Shown here: positions 8,140-17,341 of the stretch, in pieces | Layout: the number at the start of each line of letters is the position of its first letter | Position numbering within the stretch: the stretch's first letter is position 1 | NCBI GenBank assembly: GCA_035762425.1 | Contig: DASTOW010000120.1 | Span: forward strand, 1 to 38,143 | Origin: AWTP1-13 sp035762425 | GTDB lineage: Bacteria; Pseudomonadota; Alphaproteobacteria; Rhizobiales; Hyphomicrobiaceae | Direction of reading: 5' to 3' | Length of the DNA: 38,143 nucleotides | Notes under the pieces: generated by a model | Database searches by the model: none | Seen by the model: only the letters and a program-made list of their open reading frames with translations | What the model was told of the DNA's origin: nothing | Translations under genes and position numbers: made by a program

Positions 8140-10479
8140 TCAGCGGCCAGGGTTGGTCAGTCGCCGTACTTTCACCTTGGCTTTGCCTGCGTTGTTTGCA
8201 TAGAGATGCAGCGGGAAGAGACCCCAGTAAGCATCATTGACGAACAGGAAGAGTTCGCCGCTGTTGTGGGGAGCGAGCACGCTTGTCATCAGCTTGCGCG
8301 GCTTTGCCGTACCGTCGACGTCGGACGGAACCAACACGTGCTCGTCGGTGCCATAGGTGCCGACACGAGCGATGGGCACGAACCACGCCGCCTTGAGGTG
8401 CCGCCGCACAGGTACCGTGCTGGCCATGGTCAGCCTCTGCAGCCAACCAAGCTTGGCAAGCCCGACACCCGTCAGATCGGCTTCGTTTCCGCCGTCGCTC
8501 CACGCCGCAGTGTCGGGAATCTCAATCGAGATTTCGTACCTATGATCACGGCTCAGGCGCAATCCCGTATCCATGCACGGGTCGCTTGTGTTGAAATCAA
8601 ACGATTCCTCCTGCGCTAGGACGAGCTTACCGAGGTCGGACTGCGTCTGACATATTCCTCCTCTGGACGACTGAAACCAAAATGCCGTTCGGTCCAATGT
8701 GGTGATCGCGAGTAGTGCGGCCGCAAGCAGCGCAACGAAAGGAAACAGTCTCCAGGCTGCGAAGTGCCAGCTGGCTTTAGCTGCCTTCGAAGCCAGGAGC
8801 CGGAGCGCGAGCGCATCAAGCAATGAGGGACTGGGGTTCGCCGGGAGCTTGGCGTTGCCGACGTTCCAGGCAACACGTGAGCGCTCGGCGATGGTGGCCC
8901 TGAGGGCCCTGCCTCGCCACCAGGACACCAGGCCAACGATAGCCAGGATCGCAGCCGTGGTCGGATTGTTGGCGAAGGCCTCCAACCAGGGCTTGACGTA
9001 GGACGGGGCGAGCGAGCTGGCGATGGCATTGAGATCACCCAGCGGCCCCTGCCAGTCAGCGGTTATGAAGTCCGGCGTTGGCGCGGGCAGCATTCGGCCG
9101 ACGATCGGGAAGGCCAGCAGGATCAGCGAAGGAATGAGGGTGCTGAAATACGCGATGCGGCGGCGCAGCTCGGCAGCCCTCACCAATTTGACCTGGTCTG
9201 CGCCGGGCGGCTTCAGGGCGGCGACCATGGTCGCGAGCTTGGCGCCCTCGTCGGGAGCCTCGACCGACGCGAACCCTCCAAATCGTCCAAGGCCATGCGC
9301 GGCAGCGCTCATAAAGCCGCCGAATTGGTGAACGGTCCCGGTCTTGTCGACCACGCGCACGGCGTCCGGCAAGGCGACAGGCGCATAGCCCTCAAAGCCG
9401 GTCGCCATCCGGAATACCACGCTCTCGTGGACGATCGGGATGTCACCTTTCTTTACGTCGCAGCGAATGGTGCGCGGCTGATAGCGATAGAACGAGCCGA
9501 GCCCCGACCGCGAGTCGTACACCTTGCCGAAAGGCGTTGCGCGGGCGCGCATATCGTCAAGCGCGGTGGCGCGCATGCGCAGACCCAGGTGCGCCGCTTC
9601 CGCGGCTATCCACACCAGCGGTAGCGACGACTGGCTATCGTCGGGATATCCGCCGCCAACATTGGCGTGCATGCCCGCAAACCAGACCTGCTGCAGGCGG
9701 TCGCCGTTCTCATGGTCCCACAGGAGAGGGGCAAACGAGCTGCGCTCATCGTCGATCGATAGCGCGTGCCGGGCGCAGTCGACCTTTTCCAACAGATTGC
9801 TGCTGGCGAAGCGCAATGGAAAGATCAGCTTGTCAAGCGCGTAGCGCAGCTCTTCGACCGGCATGCCGTAGGCGGCCACGGTGTCCCAAACCCCGAGGAA
9901 ACGAAATCTCACGCCATCCGTAGTGTTCTGCGATGTTCGATAGTCGGGCCGGCCCTTTGCCCGATCGATGCATCGCACAACCGTGTCCCGCAGTGCCCGG
10001 AACGGCTTCTCGATGCCGAATTTCGTGTGAAAGCACTGCTTGCGGTATTGCCGATAGCTGAGCACCGCCATGCGGCGCATCTCGGCCTCGGACGCCAGCG
10101 GTACGAGGCCCTGCCGAAGCACGAGACCCGCCACGACCCTGATGGTGAACGCGCCGCGGCTGAAGCCAAATGCATAGAGTTGCGGTGGCTGCCTCTTTCC
10201 CTCCGCAAGCGTTCCCTGCACGTTGGTCTCATTGTGGAAGTGGCGCGACAAAAAAACGTACATCTTGATGACATTGCGCTTCAGGCCGAAACCGAAGGCC
10301 CCGGTCAACAGCGCCCACGGCGTGAAGCGCGAGGTCCCCACTCCGTCGTCGTACAGGGCGATCTGATCGCTCGACGGCGTCAGATCGAGCGCCTGATAGA
10401 GTTTCCAGACGTTGGTCTTGAAAAGCTTTGCCGCACTGTTGCCGGTCCCGTCCGAGAGGACGATCAATGTTTTCGCCAT
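8140..10479 (-). CDS. DUF2235 alpha/beta-hydrolase with C-terminal membrane segments
   Basis: A 779-residue protein with an N-terminal DUF2235 domain, the family that includes Tle1-type phospholipase effectors and many housekeeping hydrolases. It opens with KTLIVLSDGTGNSA. The nucleophile motif is GFSRG (105-109, Ser107), the likely acid is Asp199 in FLGVWDTVA, and the likely base is His271 in WFAGMHANVGGGYPDD, giving a complete Ser-Asp-His set. The second half has three hydrophobic stretches (around SLILLAFPIVGRML, AAILAIVGLVSW and FPFVALLAAALLAITTL) and then a soluble tail, so it is probably membrane-bound. No type VI secretion, PAAR or immunity gene lies nearby, which argues against a secreted effector. 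The ATG at 10479 begins directly at the domain. Confidence 0.85.
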   Translation of the reverse strand: MAKTLIVLSDGTGNSAAKLFKTNVWKLYQALDLTPSSDQIALYDDGVGTSRFTPWALLTGAFGFGLKRNVIKMYVFLSRHFHNETNVQGTLAEGKRQPPQLYAFGFSRGAFTIRVVAGLVLRQGLVPLASEAEMRRMAVLSYRQYRKQCFHTKFGIEKPFRALRDTVVRCIDRAKGRPDYRTSQNTTDGVRFRFLGVWDTVAAYGMPVEELRYALDKLIFPLRFASSNLLEKVDCARHALSIDDERSSFAPLLWDHENGDRLQQVWFAGMHANVGGGYPDDSQSSLPLVWIAAEAAHLGLRMRATALDDMRARATPFGKVYDSRSGLGSFYRYQPRTIRCDVKKGDIPIVHESVVFRMATGFEGYAPVALPDAVRVVDKTGTVHQFGGFMSAAAHGLGRFGGFASVEAPDEGAKLATMVAALKPPGADQVKLVRAAELRRRIAYFSTLIPSLILLAFPIVGRMLPAPTPDFITADWQGPLGDLNAIASSLAPSYVKPWLEAFANNPTTAAILAIVGLVSWWRGRALRATIAERSRVAWNVGNAKLPANPSPSLLDALALRLLASKAAKASWHFAAWRLFPFVALLAAALLAITTLDRTAFWFQSSRGGICQTQSDLGKLVLAQEESFDFNTSDPCMDTGLRLSRDHRYEISIEIPDTAAWSDGGNEADLTGVGLAKLGWLQRLTMASTVPVRRHLKAAWFVPIARVGTYGTDEHVLVPSDVDGTAKPRKLMTSVLAPHNSGELFLFVNDAYWGLFPLHLYANNAGKAKVKVRRLTNPGR

Positions 10480-10743
10480 AACCGACCCTCAAAATACCAA
10501 CCGAACATTGCGGCAGTGTACAACGGCTCCCGGACCAGGCGAACCTCTGCGCAAGCGCGCTGAGCCAGCACGGCGTTGCCGTACGCGTCGGCAGCGCCCG
10601 CCTCGACACGATCCCCTGGCTGACCAGACGCCGCCGCTAGGCCGCAGCCAACGCGCTGTGCGTGCTCACTCCTGGCCTATGAACCTTTACGGAGGTCGCA
10701 GCGACTTACCCAGCAGCCAAACGCTGACTGGAAGGGCGCGACC

Positions 10744-10872
10744 ATGTGGACCGTACTGCGTAGAGAGCTGCGCGAGATCGTGTGGCTGGCCTTGATAATC
10801 GCCAGCCTGTCATTCCTGGGCTTGGCGCTGGGCGTCGCGCTTGCGGCGGCTGACCTGGGAGGGGTACCGTGA
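10744..10872 (+). CDS. 42-residue single-pass membrane peptide
   Basis: A micro-ORF, too short for usual gene calls, with a strong ribosome site (GGAAGGG, about seven bases before the ATG). The peptide begins MWTVLRRELREIVW, a basic amphipathic stretch, and continues into a hydrophobic helix at about residues 14-36 (LALIIASLSFLGLALGVALAA). Its stop overlaps the start of a second micro-ORF in a GTGA arrangement, a classic sign of translational coupling. Function unknown; it may be a small inner-membrane peptide. Confidence 0.6.
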   Translation: MWTVLRRELREIVWLALIIASLSFLGLALGVALAAADLGGVP

Positions 10873-10958
10873 CGCGGCTTCTCCTGCCCTCGCTGGGCTT
10901 CCTTGCTGCGCACCTGCTCCTGATCGGCGCCGCCGTGGCGGTGTCGGCGCTGCAATAA
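10869..10958 (+). CDS. 29-residue hydrophobic peptide overlapping the previous one
   Basis: Starts with GTG inside the stop of the preceding micro-ORF (GTGA, four-base overlap). It encodes MTRLLLPSLGFLAAHLLLIG followed by AAVAVSALQ, a single hydrophobic helix with one arginine near the start. A GGGAGGGG run just upstream, inside the first ORF, gives it its own ribosome site. The pairing of two tiny hydrophobic frames, each with a good ribosome site, is better evidence than either alone. No family recognised. Confidence 0.5.
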   Translation: MTRLLLPSLGFLAAHLLLIGAAVAVSALQ

Positions 10959-11206
10959 TGCAAAGGGGGCGCAGGTGCCCCTTCTGCTCGGCGGCGGCAT
11001 AACGCAGTTGAGAAATATTTCCGACCATCTCAGACCCCCCGCAAGCCCCCGCAAGGCCAGCAATTCCTGGCGAATCCTGGGGTCGAACAGCATCAACAGG
11101 CGGCGCGGCTCAATCATTATTTAACCGTAATGCCTGCAAATAGTCGGGGCCCAACAAGCTCGGGCACCCCGCCGCAAAACCGCCCAAGCACCCACGAGAG
11201 AGCACC

Positions 11207-11821
11207 ATGCGCTTCCGCCCTCCGCTTCGCGTCAGCGTGACCCGGCATGGGGACAAGGAGCAGAAGCTCAAGGACTTCATCGTCCAGCATATTGCGGCCA
11301 CGGACGACATGGGCCAGACGGGCCGGCCCTCCCAGATCCAGATCGTGGCGCGTTCGCTCGACAGCCCTGTCGTCAGGGCCGTCGTGGGTCTGGCGCGCGA
11401 GATCGCCGAGAGCGGCATTTCGGTGCGCATGATCCTGGCGCAGGCCGACCACGACACGTTCGGCGATGCCTGGTTCGATGCCGGCCATGCGGTCGGCTTC
11501 GACCACGAGGTGCGCTGGGCCAAGCACCCGCGCCTGATCGAGGCGCACGAGCAGCTGGTGCTCGGCCCGCAGACCTGCTGGATCGGCGACTCCATGCGCC
11601 GCGACCCCACCAAGTGCGACGCCTTCGAGAGCTACGTCGAGGGCTGTGGCGAGGCGGCGGGCTGCGCGCTGGTATCGTTCGAGCGCTTGTGGGTCGCTTG
11701 CGAGCCGCTGCTGGTGCGCGGGCTGCGCACGCCGGCGGCTCCGATCAATGAGATCGGCGCGCCGCCCGAGGCTCTTGCCAAGCCCGACGGCACGCAGACG
11801 ATCGTGGCAACGCGGCACTAA
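11207..11821 (+). CDS. Conserved-looking 204-residue protein of unknown function
   Basis: A soluble cytoplasmic protein without signal peptide or membrane segment; family not recognised. It shows a mixed alpha/beta pattern: IQIVARSLDSPVVRAVVGLAREIAESGISVRMILAQ looks like a strand-helix-strand unit. A conserved-looking core follows (HPRLIEAHEQLVLGPQTCWIGDSMRRDPTKCDAFESY), then a cysteine-containing segment and a disordered, proline-rich tail. The first unit recalls one half of a phospholipase-D-like fold, but no HxK motif is present, so that is not claimed. The start is supported by GAGAG seven to eleven bases upstream. It is followed by a strong intrinsic terminator, so it is probably a single-gene unit. 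Confidence 0.72.
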   Translation: MRFRPPLRVSVTRHGDKEQKLKDFIVQHIAATDDMGQTGRPSQIQIVARSLDSPVVRAVVGLAREIAESGISVRMILAQADHDTFGDAWFDAGHAVGFDHEVRWAKHPRLIEAHEQLVLGPQTCWIGDSMRRDPTKCDAFESYVEGCGEAAGCALVSFERLWVACEPLLVRGLRTPAAPINEIGAPPEALAKPDGTQTIVATRH

Positions 11822-11845
11822 CCAAGAGTGCCACTTTGACCGACC

Positions 11846-11871
11846 AAGGCTGGCCCCACGCCGGCCTTTTT
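11846..11871 (+). terminator. Intrinsic terminator after the 204-residue gene
   Basis: A nine-pair stem, AAGGCTGGC (11846-11854) with GCCGGCCTT (11860-11868), includes one G-T wobble and closes a five-base loop CCCAC. It is followed at once by a T-rich run (TTTTTGCTTTG). It begins 25 bases after the upstream stop and should insulate the alpha-2-macroglobulin gene that follows. Confidence 0.85.
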
Positions 11872-12050
11872 GCTTTGCCTGACCGCCGATTGGGGAAAAA
11901 GCGGAAAATGAGCGCAAGCCGTCGCAACGGGGGAGAACAGGGCGAGTTCCGCCACTGTTCAGTCATCGGGCGCTGATCCATTCTCGATGCAGCCGGGCGC
12001 GGCGCCCGGTTCAGGCGAATTTGCGCCATTCGGACCCCGAGGTCACCCCC

Positions 12051-15000
12051 ATGTCGATCGCCCTTCGCGTGCTTTTCAGCCTCGCGCTCATCCTCAGTGC
12101 GAGCCTCGCTCATGCGCAGGATCAAGCCTTCAGTCACACCGGCGTGCAGGCCGACGCCAAACGCTACGAGACCTACCTGCGCGCCAACTGGCAGCCGGGT
12201 CGCAAGTCCGCGCGCGAGCTGCGCGCCGAAGCCGACAAGGCGTTGGGTGGCAGCACCGATCCGCGCGCCGCCTCGCGGGCCTATGCCCAGGCGGTGGTGG
12301 CGGATGCCAACGATGCGGATGCCTGGCTGGGTCTAGCCCGCTCGCTGCTGGCCATCAAGGCAGAGCTGAGCGCCGAGCGATACGACTTGCCGGTTAACGC
12401 CTCGGGGGCAGCGCTGATCGCCTACGAGCGTGCGCAGAACCCTGTGTTCAAGGCATCAGCATTGTGGGTGCTGCACGAAGCGCTGAAGCGCCGCTCCTAC
12501 TGGCGCCCTGCCATTGACGCGGCGCGGGCGAGCCTGACCCTCGTCGACACGGCGGAAGGCCGCAAGGCGCTGGAGGCCCTGGTGGCCGAGCACGGCTTCC
12601 GCATCCTTGAATACAAGGTCGATGCCGATGCGCCGATACCGCGCCTGTGCATCCAGTTCTCCGAGCGGCTGGCGGCGGGCGTCGCCGACTGGGCGCAGTA
12701 CTTCACGATGGACGGCAAGGATCCACAGACGGTCACCGCCGAGGCGCGGCAGATCTGCATCGACGGACTCGCGCACGGCAAGCGCTACGAAGTGCAGGTG
12801 CGCGCCGGGCTGCCCTCTGCGGTAGGCGAGAAGCTGCTGAAGACGGCGGAGCTTGCCGTGTACGTTCGCGACCGCAATCCGTCGGTGCGCGTGACCGGGC
12901 GCGGCTACGTGCTGCCCAACCGCGGCCAGCAGGGCATTCCGCTGGTGACGGTTAACACCGAGCAGGTGCGAGTCGAAGTCTATCGCATCGGCGACCGCAA
13001 CCTGGCGCAGACCCTGCAGGGCGGTGACTTTCAGCGGCAGATTCCCGCCTATGAGCTGGACAACCTGAAGGAGCGCACTGGCGCCCGCGTCTACACCGGA
13101 CAGCTGGCCATCGCGACGCGGCTGAACGAGGACGTGACGACCGCCTTCCCGATCGCCGAGGCGATTCCCCGGCTGCAGCCCGGCGTCTACGTGCTGGCGG
13201 CCTACGCCAGCATCAAGAAGGAGGACGAGAGTTCGCGTGGCAACCCGGCCACGCAGTGGTTCGTCGTATCCGACCTCGGCCTGACCGCCATCAACGGCGA
13301 CGACGGCGTGCATGCGTTCGTGCGCTCGCTGGCCAGCGCTTCCTCGATCGTCAACGCACAGGTTCGCCTGCTGGCGCGCAACAACGAGGTGCTGGGCACG
13401 ACCAAGACCGACAGCCGCGGCTACGCCCGCTTCGATGCGGGCCTCAAGCGTGGCGAGGGTGGCCTGGCGCCGGCCGTTCTGGTGGCAGAGACGCCGGACG
13501 GCGACTACGCCTTCCTCGACCTGTCGACGGCTGCCTTCGACTTGACCGACCGGGGCGTGAAGGGCCGCCAGGAGCCGGGGCCCATCGACGGGTTCGCCTA
13601 CACCGACCGCGGCGTCTATCGCGGCGGCGAGGCCGTGCACCTGACCATCCTCACGCGCGAGCGCACCGGCAGGGCGTCCGCAGTTCCAGTCACCGTGATC
13701 GTCTCGCGGCCCGACGGCGTCGAGCACTCGCGCATTGCCCTGACCGATCAGGGCCTCGGCGGCCGTGCCACCAGCCTGACGCTTGCCAGCTCGGCCATGA
13801 CCGGCACCTGGCGCGCCAAGATCCACATCGACCCGAAGGCAAGCCCGATCGCGCAGACGGCTTTCCTGGTCGAGGACTTCGTGCCCGAACGGCTGGAGCT
13901 CAAGCTTGAGGCCGGCACAGCGTCGCTGACACCGCAGGAAGCGGGCAAGGTCAGGCTGAACGGCCGCTATCTGTACGGCCCGCCGGCTGCCGGCCTCGCC
14001 ATCGAGGGCGAGATCGTCGTCAAGGCGTCCGGCAAGGACGTACCGGGCTTTGCCGGCTACCGCTTCGGCTTGGCGGACGAGCAGATCAGCCCAGTTCGCA
14101 AGCCGCTCGAGCAGCTGCCCGTCACCGACGGCGAGGGCAAGGCCGAGATCGGCGTGCAGCTACCGGCGCTGACGCGCACCAACCGGCCGCTGGAGGCCGA
14201 CGTCATCGTCAAACTGAGGGAAACGGGCGGCCGCACCATCGAGCGGACCATCACGCTACCGGTCGACATGAAGAGTGCCCGCATCGGCATCAAGCCGCTG
14301 TTCACGGGCGGGCAGGTGGCCGAAGGCGACATGGCGCGCTTCGACGCCGTCATGCTGGGCGCCGAGGGCAAGGTCGTCGAGGCCAAGGCCCTCAAGTGGG
14401 AGGTGCTGCGCCTCGACCAGCGCTGGCAGTGGTACAGCCGGGACGGCTCGTGGAACTACGAGTCGGCGACGCAGACGCGGCGCGTAGCGGCCGGCACGGT
14501 CGACGCCGCCGCCGACAAGCCGGCCTTGATCGAGACGCGCCTCGACTGGGGCCGCTATCGCCTGGAGGTGAGCGCCTCAGACGGCTCCGGCCTGATTTCG
14601 AGCACTATCTTCAATACCGGCTACTACGCCGAGGAAGGTGCCGACAGCCCAGAGACGCTCGACGTCGCGCTCGACAAGCCGGCCTATCAGGTCGGTGACA
14701 CGGCCCGCGTGAAGGTGACCTCACGCACCGGCGGCAGGGCGTTGATCACCGTGCTAAATTCGGGTCTGACCGCCTCGCAGGAGGTGGAGCTGCCGGCCGG
14801 CGGCGGCGAGGTGCCGGTCCGCGTTGCCAGCGACTGGGGCGCGGGCGCCTACGTCACGGTGCTGCTCTATCGGCCGATGGATGAAAAGGCCAAGCGCATG
14901 CCGAGCCGGGCGCTCGGACTGCGCTGGCTCGCCGTCGATGCCACACCGCAGACCATCAACGTCGGCCTGCAGCTGCCGGAGAAGGTGAAGTCGGCGTCGC

Positions 15001-17330
15001 TGCTAACGGTGCCCGTCAAGCTGACCGGCATCGCCGCCGGCGAAGATGCGCGGGTCACGCTGGCGGCCGTCGACGTCGGTGTGCTCAACCTGACGCGCTT
15101 CGAGCCGCCCAAGCCGGAAGGCTGGTTCTTCGGCCAGCGACGCCTCGGCGCCGAGCTGCGCGACTTGTATGGCCGCCTCATCGACGGCATGCGCGCCGAG
15201 CGCGGCCGCCTGCGCTCCGGCGGCGACGCTGGCGGCGTGTCGATGGACGGCAACCCGCCGGTCGAAGCCACGCTGGCGCTGTTCTCTGGCATCGTCAAAG
15301 TCGGCGCTGACGGGACGGCCAACGTCGAGTTCCAGTTGCCAGACTTCAACGGCACGGTGCGTGTGTCGGCCGTGGCCTGGAGCGGCGACAAGGTCGGCTC
15401 GGCGTCCAAGGACGTGATCGTACGGGATGGGGTGGCGCTCACCGTAGCGGGGCCGCGCTTCCTGACGCTCGGCGACCAGGCGCGCCTGGAACTCGCGGTG
15501 CACAACGTCGAGGGACCGGCAGGCTCCTACCAGGTGTCCGGCCAGTACGAGCTGGAGCCCGGAGCAAGCAAACCCGCGCGGGGGTTCGAGCGATCGCTCA
15601 CATTGGGCGCCGGCGAGCGCAAGCGTGAGGCCTTCGAGCTGAAGCCCGACGACATAGGCCTGACCACCCTCGCCGTGCGTGTGACGGGACCGGATGGCAT
15701 CGACGTGCGTCGCAAGCTGACCTTCGACGTGAAGGTACCCGCCGGCGATATCAAGCGCCTGTCGGTCAGCGCGCTGCAAGGCAAGGGCGGCAGTATCTCG
15801 CTGTCCAACGACCTGCTGCAAGACCTGATCCCGCGGCGCTCCAAGGTCATGGTGACGGTGGGGCCGACGGCGGCCATGGACGTGCCAGGCATCCTGGCCG
15901 CGCTCGACCGCTATCCGCACGGCTGTGCCGAGCAGACCACAAGCCGCGCCCTGCCGCTGCTGTACGTCAACGACGTGGCCAAGCGTCTCGGCATCGCCAG
16001 CGACACGCAGATCCGCGCCCGCGTGGCGGCGGCCATCGAACGCGTGTTTGAGATGCAGGATGCCTCGGGTGCGTTCGGCATCTGGGGCCCATCCGACGGC
16101 GACATGTGGTTGACGAGCTATGTCACCGACTTCCTGACGCGGGCCAAGGAGCTGAACTATCCGGTGCGCCAGTCGTCGTTCAATCAGGCGCTGGACCGGC
16201 TGCAGAACTACATCAGCTACGCGCAGGACTTTTCCAGCGGCGGCGAGTCGCGTGCCTACGCGCTCTACGTGCTGGCCCGCAACGGCCGGGCGCCAATCGG
16301 CGAGCTGCGCTATTTCGTCGACACCAAGCTCGACGACTTCACGACACCGCTGGCGCAAGCCCAACTGGGTGCGGCGCTGGCCATGATGGGCGACAAGGCG
16401 CGTGCCGAGGTTGCCCTCAAGGCGGCGCTGAAGTCGATGCAGGCGAAGGACGACGGCTTGAGCCGGCGTGACTACGGCACCGGCATGCGCGATGGTGCGG
16501 CGCTCATCACGCTGGCAGCGGAAACCGGCATCGCCAAGCCGGAGATACCGCGGCTGATCGACGTGGTGAGCAAGGCGTACGCCAGCCGCAGCTACACCTC
16601 GACGCAGGAGCAGGCCTGGATGCTGCTGGCTGCGCGGGCGCTGGGCGAGGAGGCCAAGAACACGACGCTGACGGTCAACGGCCAGCAACAGCAGGGACAG
16701 CTCATGCAGTCCCTATCCGCGGCTGACCTGCAGGCCGGCACCATCAAGATCGTCAACACCGGCGACACCGCGGTCGACGCGGTGGTGTCGGTGGTCGGCG
16801 CGGCGCTGACGCCCGAGCCGCCGGTCTTTAAAGGCTTCACCCTCGAGCGCGCCTACTACACGCTCGACGGCAAACCGGTGGACCTGAAGAGCGCGACCGG
16901 CGGCAGCAGCCAGGTCAAGCAGAACGAGCGCTTCGTGGTGGTGGTGAAGGTGTCGTCAACAGATGCGGGCGGCCGCATCCTGCTGGTCGACCGGCTGCCG
17001 GCGGGCCTGGAGATCGAGAACCCGCGCATTGTCGACTCAGGCGACATCAAGAGCCTGTCGTGGCTGAAGACGACCGTGCAGCCCGACCACACCGACTTCC
17101 GCGACGCACGCTTCGTGGCGGCGTTCGACTTCTTCGGGTCGAGCCGCGGCCGGCGCGGCAACAGCGAGGAGAGCGGCGAGCCGCAGTCAGCGGCTACCGT
17201 CGCCTACGTGGTGCGGGCGGTGACGCCGGGCTCGTTCGTGCATCCAGCGGCAACGGTTGAGGACATGTACCGGCCGGACCGCTTCGCACGTACTGCCTCG
17301 GGTCGCCTCGAGGTCACGGCCCGCGAATAA
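12051..17330 (+). CDS. yfhM: Bacterial alpha-2-macroglobulin (YfhM-like), thioester type
   Basis: A 1759-residue periplasmic protease trap. Bacterial alpha-2-macroglobulins present a bait region; when a foreign protease cuts it, a reactive thioester couples the protease covalently. The thioester motif is intact: YPHGCAEQTTSRALPLLY with Cys1292 and Gln1295. Upstream lie repeated macroglobulin-like beta domains, including the GFAYTDRGVYRGGEAVHLTIL segment typical of the family, and downstream the helical thioester domain and a receptor-binding-like end. The signal peptide ends ASLAHAQ and has no lipobox cysteine, so unlike E. coli YfhM, which is a lipoprotein, this one is probably soluble in the periplasm. 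The ATG at 12051 is chosen over one 10 codons upstream because it starts the signal peptide. pbpC follows after 11 bases, a well-known pairing. Confidence 0.93.
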   Translation: MSIALRVLFSLALILSASLAHAQDQAFSHTGVQADAKRYETYLRANWQPGRKSARELRAEADKALGGSTDPRAASRAYAQAVVADANDADAWLGLARSLLAIKAELSAERYDLPVNASGAALIAYERAQNPVFKASALWVLHEALKRRSYWRPAIDAARASLTLVDTAEGRKALEALVAEHGFRILEYKVDADAPIPRLCIQFSERLAAGVADWAQYFTMDGKDPQTVTAEARQICIDGLAHGKRYEVQVRAGLPSAVGEKLLKTAELAVYVRDRNPSVRVTGRGYVLPNRGQQGIPLVTVNTEQVRVEVYRIGDRNLAQTLQGGDFQRQIPAYELDNLKERTGARVYTGQLAIATRLNEDVTTAFPIAEAIPRLQPGVYVLAAYASIKKEDESSRGNPATQWFVVSDLGLTAINGDDGVHAFVRSLASASSIVNAQVRLLARNNEVLGTTKTDSRGYARFDAGLKRGEGGLAPAVLVAETPDGDYAFLDLSTAAFDLTDRGVKGRQEPGPIDGFAYTDRGVYRGGEAVHLTILTRERTGRASAVPVTVIVSRPDGVEHSRIALTDQGLGGRATSLTLASSAMTGTWRAKIHIDPKASPIAQTAFLVEDFVPERLELKLEAGTASLTPQEAGKVRLNGRYLYGPPAAGLAIEGEIVVKASGKDVPGFAGYRFGLADEQISPVRKPLEQLPVTDGEGKAEIGVQLPALTRTNRPLEADVIVKLRETGGRTIERTITLPVDMKSARIGIKPLFTGGQVAEGDMARFDAVMLGAEGKVVEAKALKWEVLRLDQRWQWYSRDGSWNYESATQTRRVAAGTVDAAADKPALIETRLDWGRYRLEVSASDGSGLISSTIFNTGYYAEEGADSPETLDVALDKPAYQVGDTARVKVTSRTGGRALITVLNSGLTASQEVELPAGGGEVPVRVASDWGAGAYVTVLLYRPMDEKAKRMPSRALGLRWLAVDATPQTINVGLQLPEKVKSASLLTVPVKLTGIAAGEDARVTLAAVDVGVLNLTRFEPPKPEGWFFGQRRLGAELRDLYGRLIDGMRAERGRLRSGGDAGGVSMDGNPPVEATLALFSGIVKVGADGTANVEFQLPDFNGTVRVSAVAWSGDKVGSASKDVIVRDGVALTVAGPRFLTLGDQARLELAVHNVEGPAGSYQVSGQYELEPGASKPARGFERSLTLGAGERKREAFELKPDDIGLTTLAVRVTGPDGIDVRRKLTFDVKVPAGDIKRLSVSALQGKGGSISLSNDLLQDLIPRRSKVMVTVGPTAAMDVPGILAALDRYPHGCAEQTTSRALPLLYVNDVAKRLGIASDTQIRARVAAAIERVFEMQDASGAFGIWGPSDGDMWLTSYVTDFLTRAKELNYPVRQSSFNQALDRLQNYISYAQDFSSGGESRAYALYVLARNGRAPIGELRYFVDTKLDDFTTPLAQAQLGAALAMMGDKARAEVALKAALKSMQAKDDGLSRRDYGTGMRDGAALITLAAETGIAKPEIPRLIDVVSKAYASRSYTSTQEQAWMLLAARALGEEAKNTTLTVNGQQQQGQLMQSLSAADLQAGTIKIVNTGDTAVDAVVSVVGAALTPEPPVFKGFTLERAYYTLDGKPVDLKSATGGSSQVKQNERFVVVVKVSSTDAGGRILLVDRLPAGLEIENPRIVDSGDIKSLSWLKTTVQPDHTDFRDARFVAAFDFFGSSRGRRGNSEESGEPQSAATVAYVVRAVTPGSFVHPAATVEDMYRPDRFARTASGRLEVTARE

Positions 17331-17341
17331 CGAGGCAGGGT

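Noticed and set aside
8140..10479. Type VI secretion effector
   Set aside because: The domain fits the Tle1-containing superfamily, but no secretion, adaptor or immunity gene is nearby and the protein has membrane segments unlike typical effectors.
12456..13826. 456-residue open frame antisense within the alpha-2-macroglobulin gene
   Set aside because: High-GC shadow; the sense strand carries family motifs throughout.
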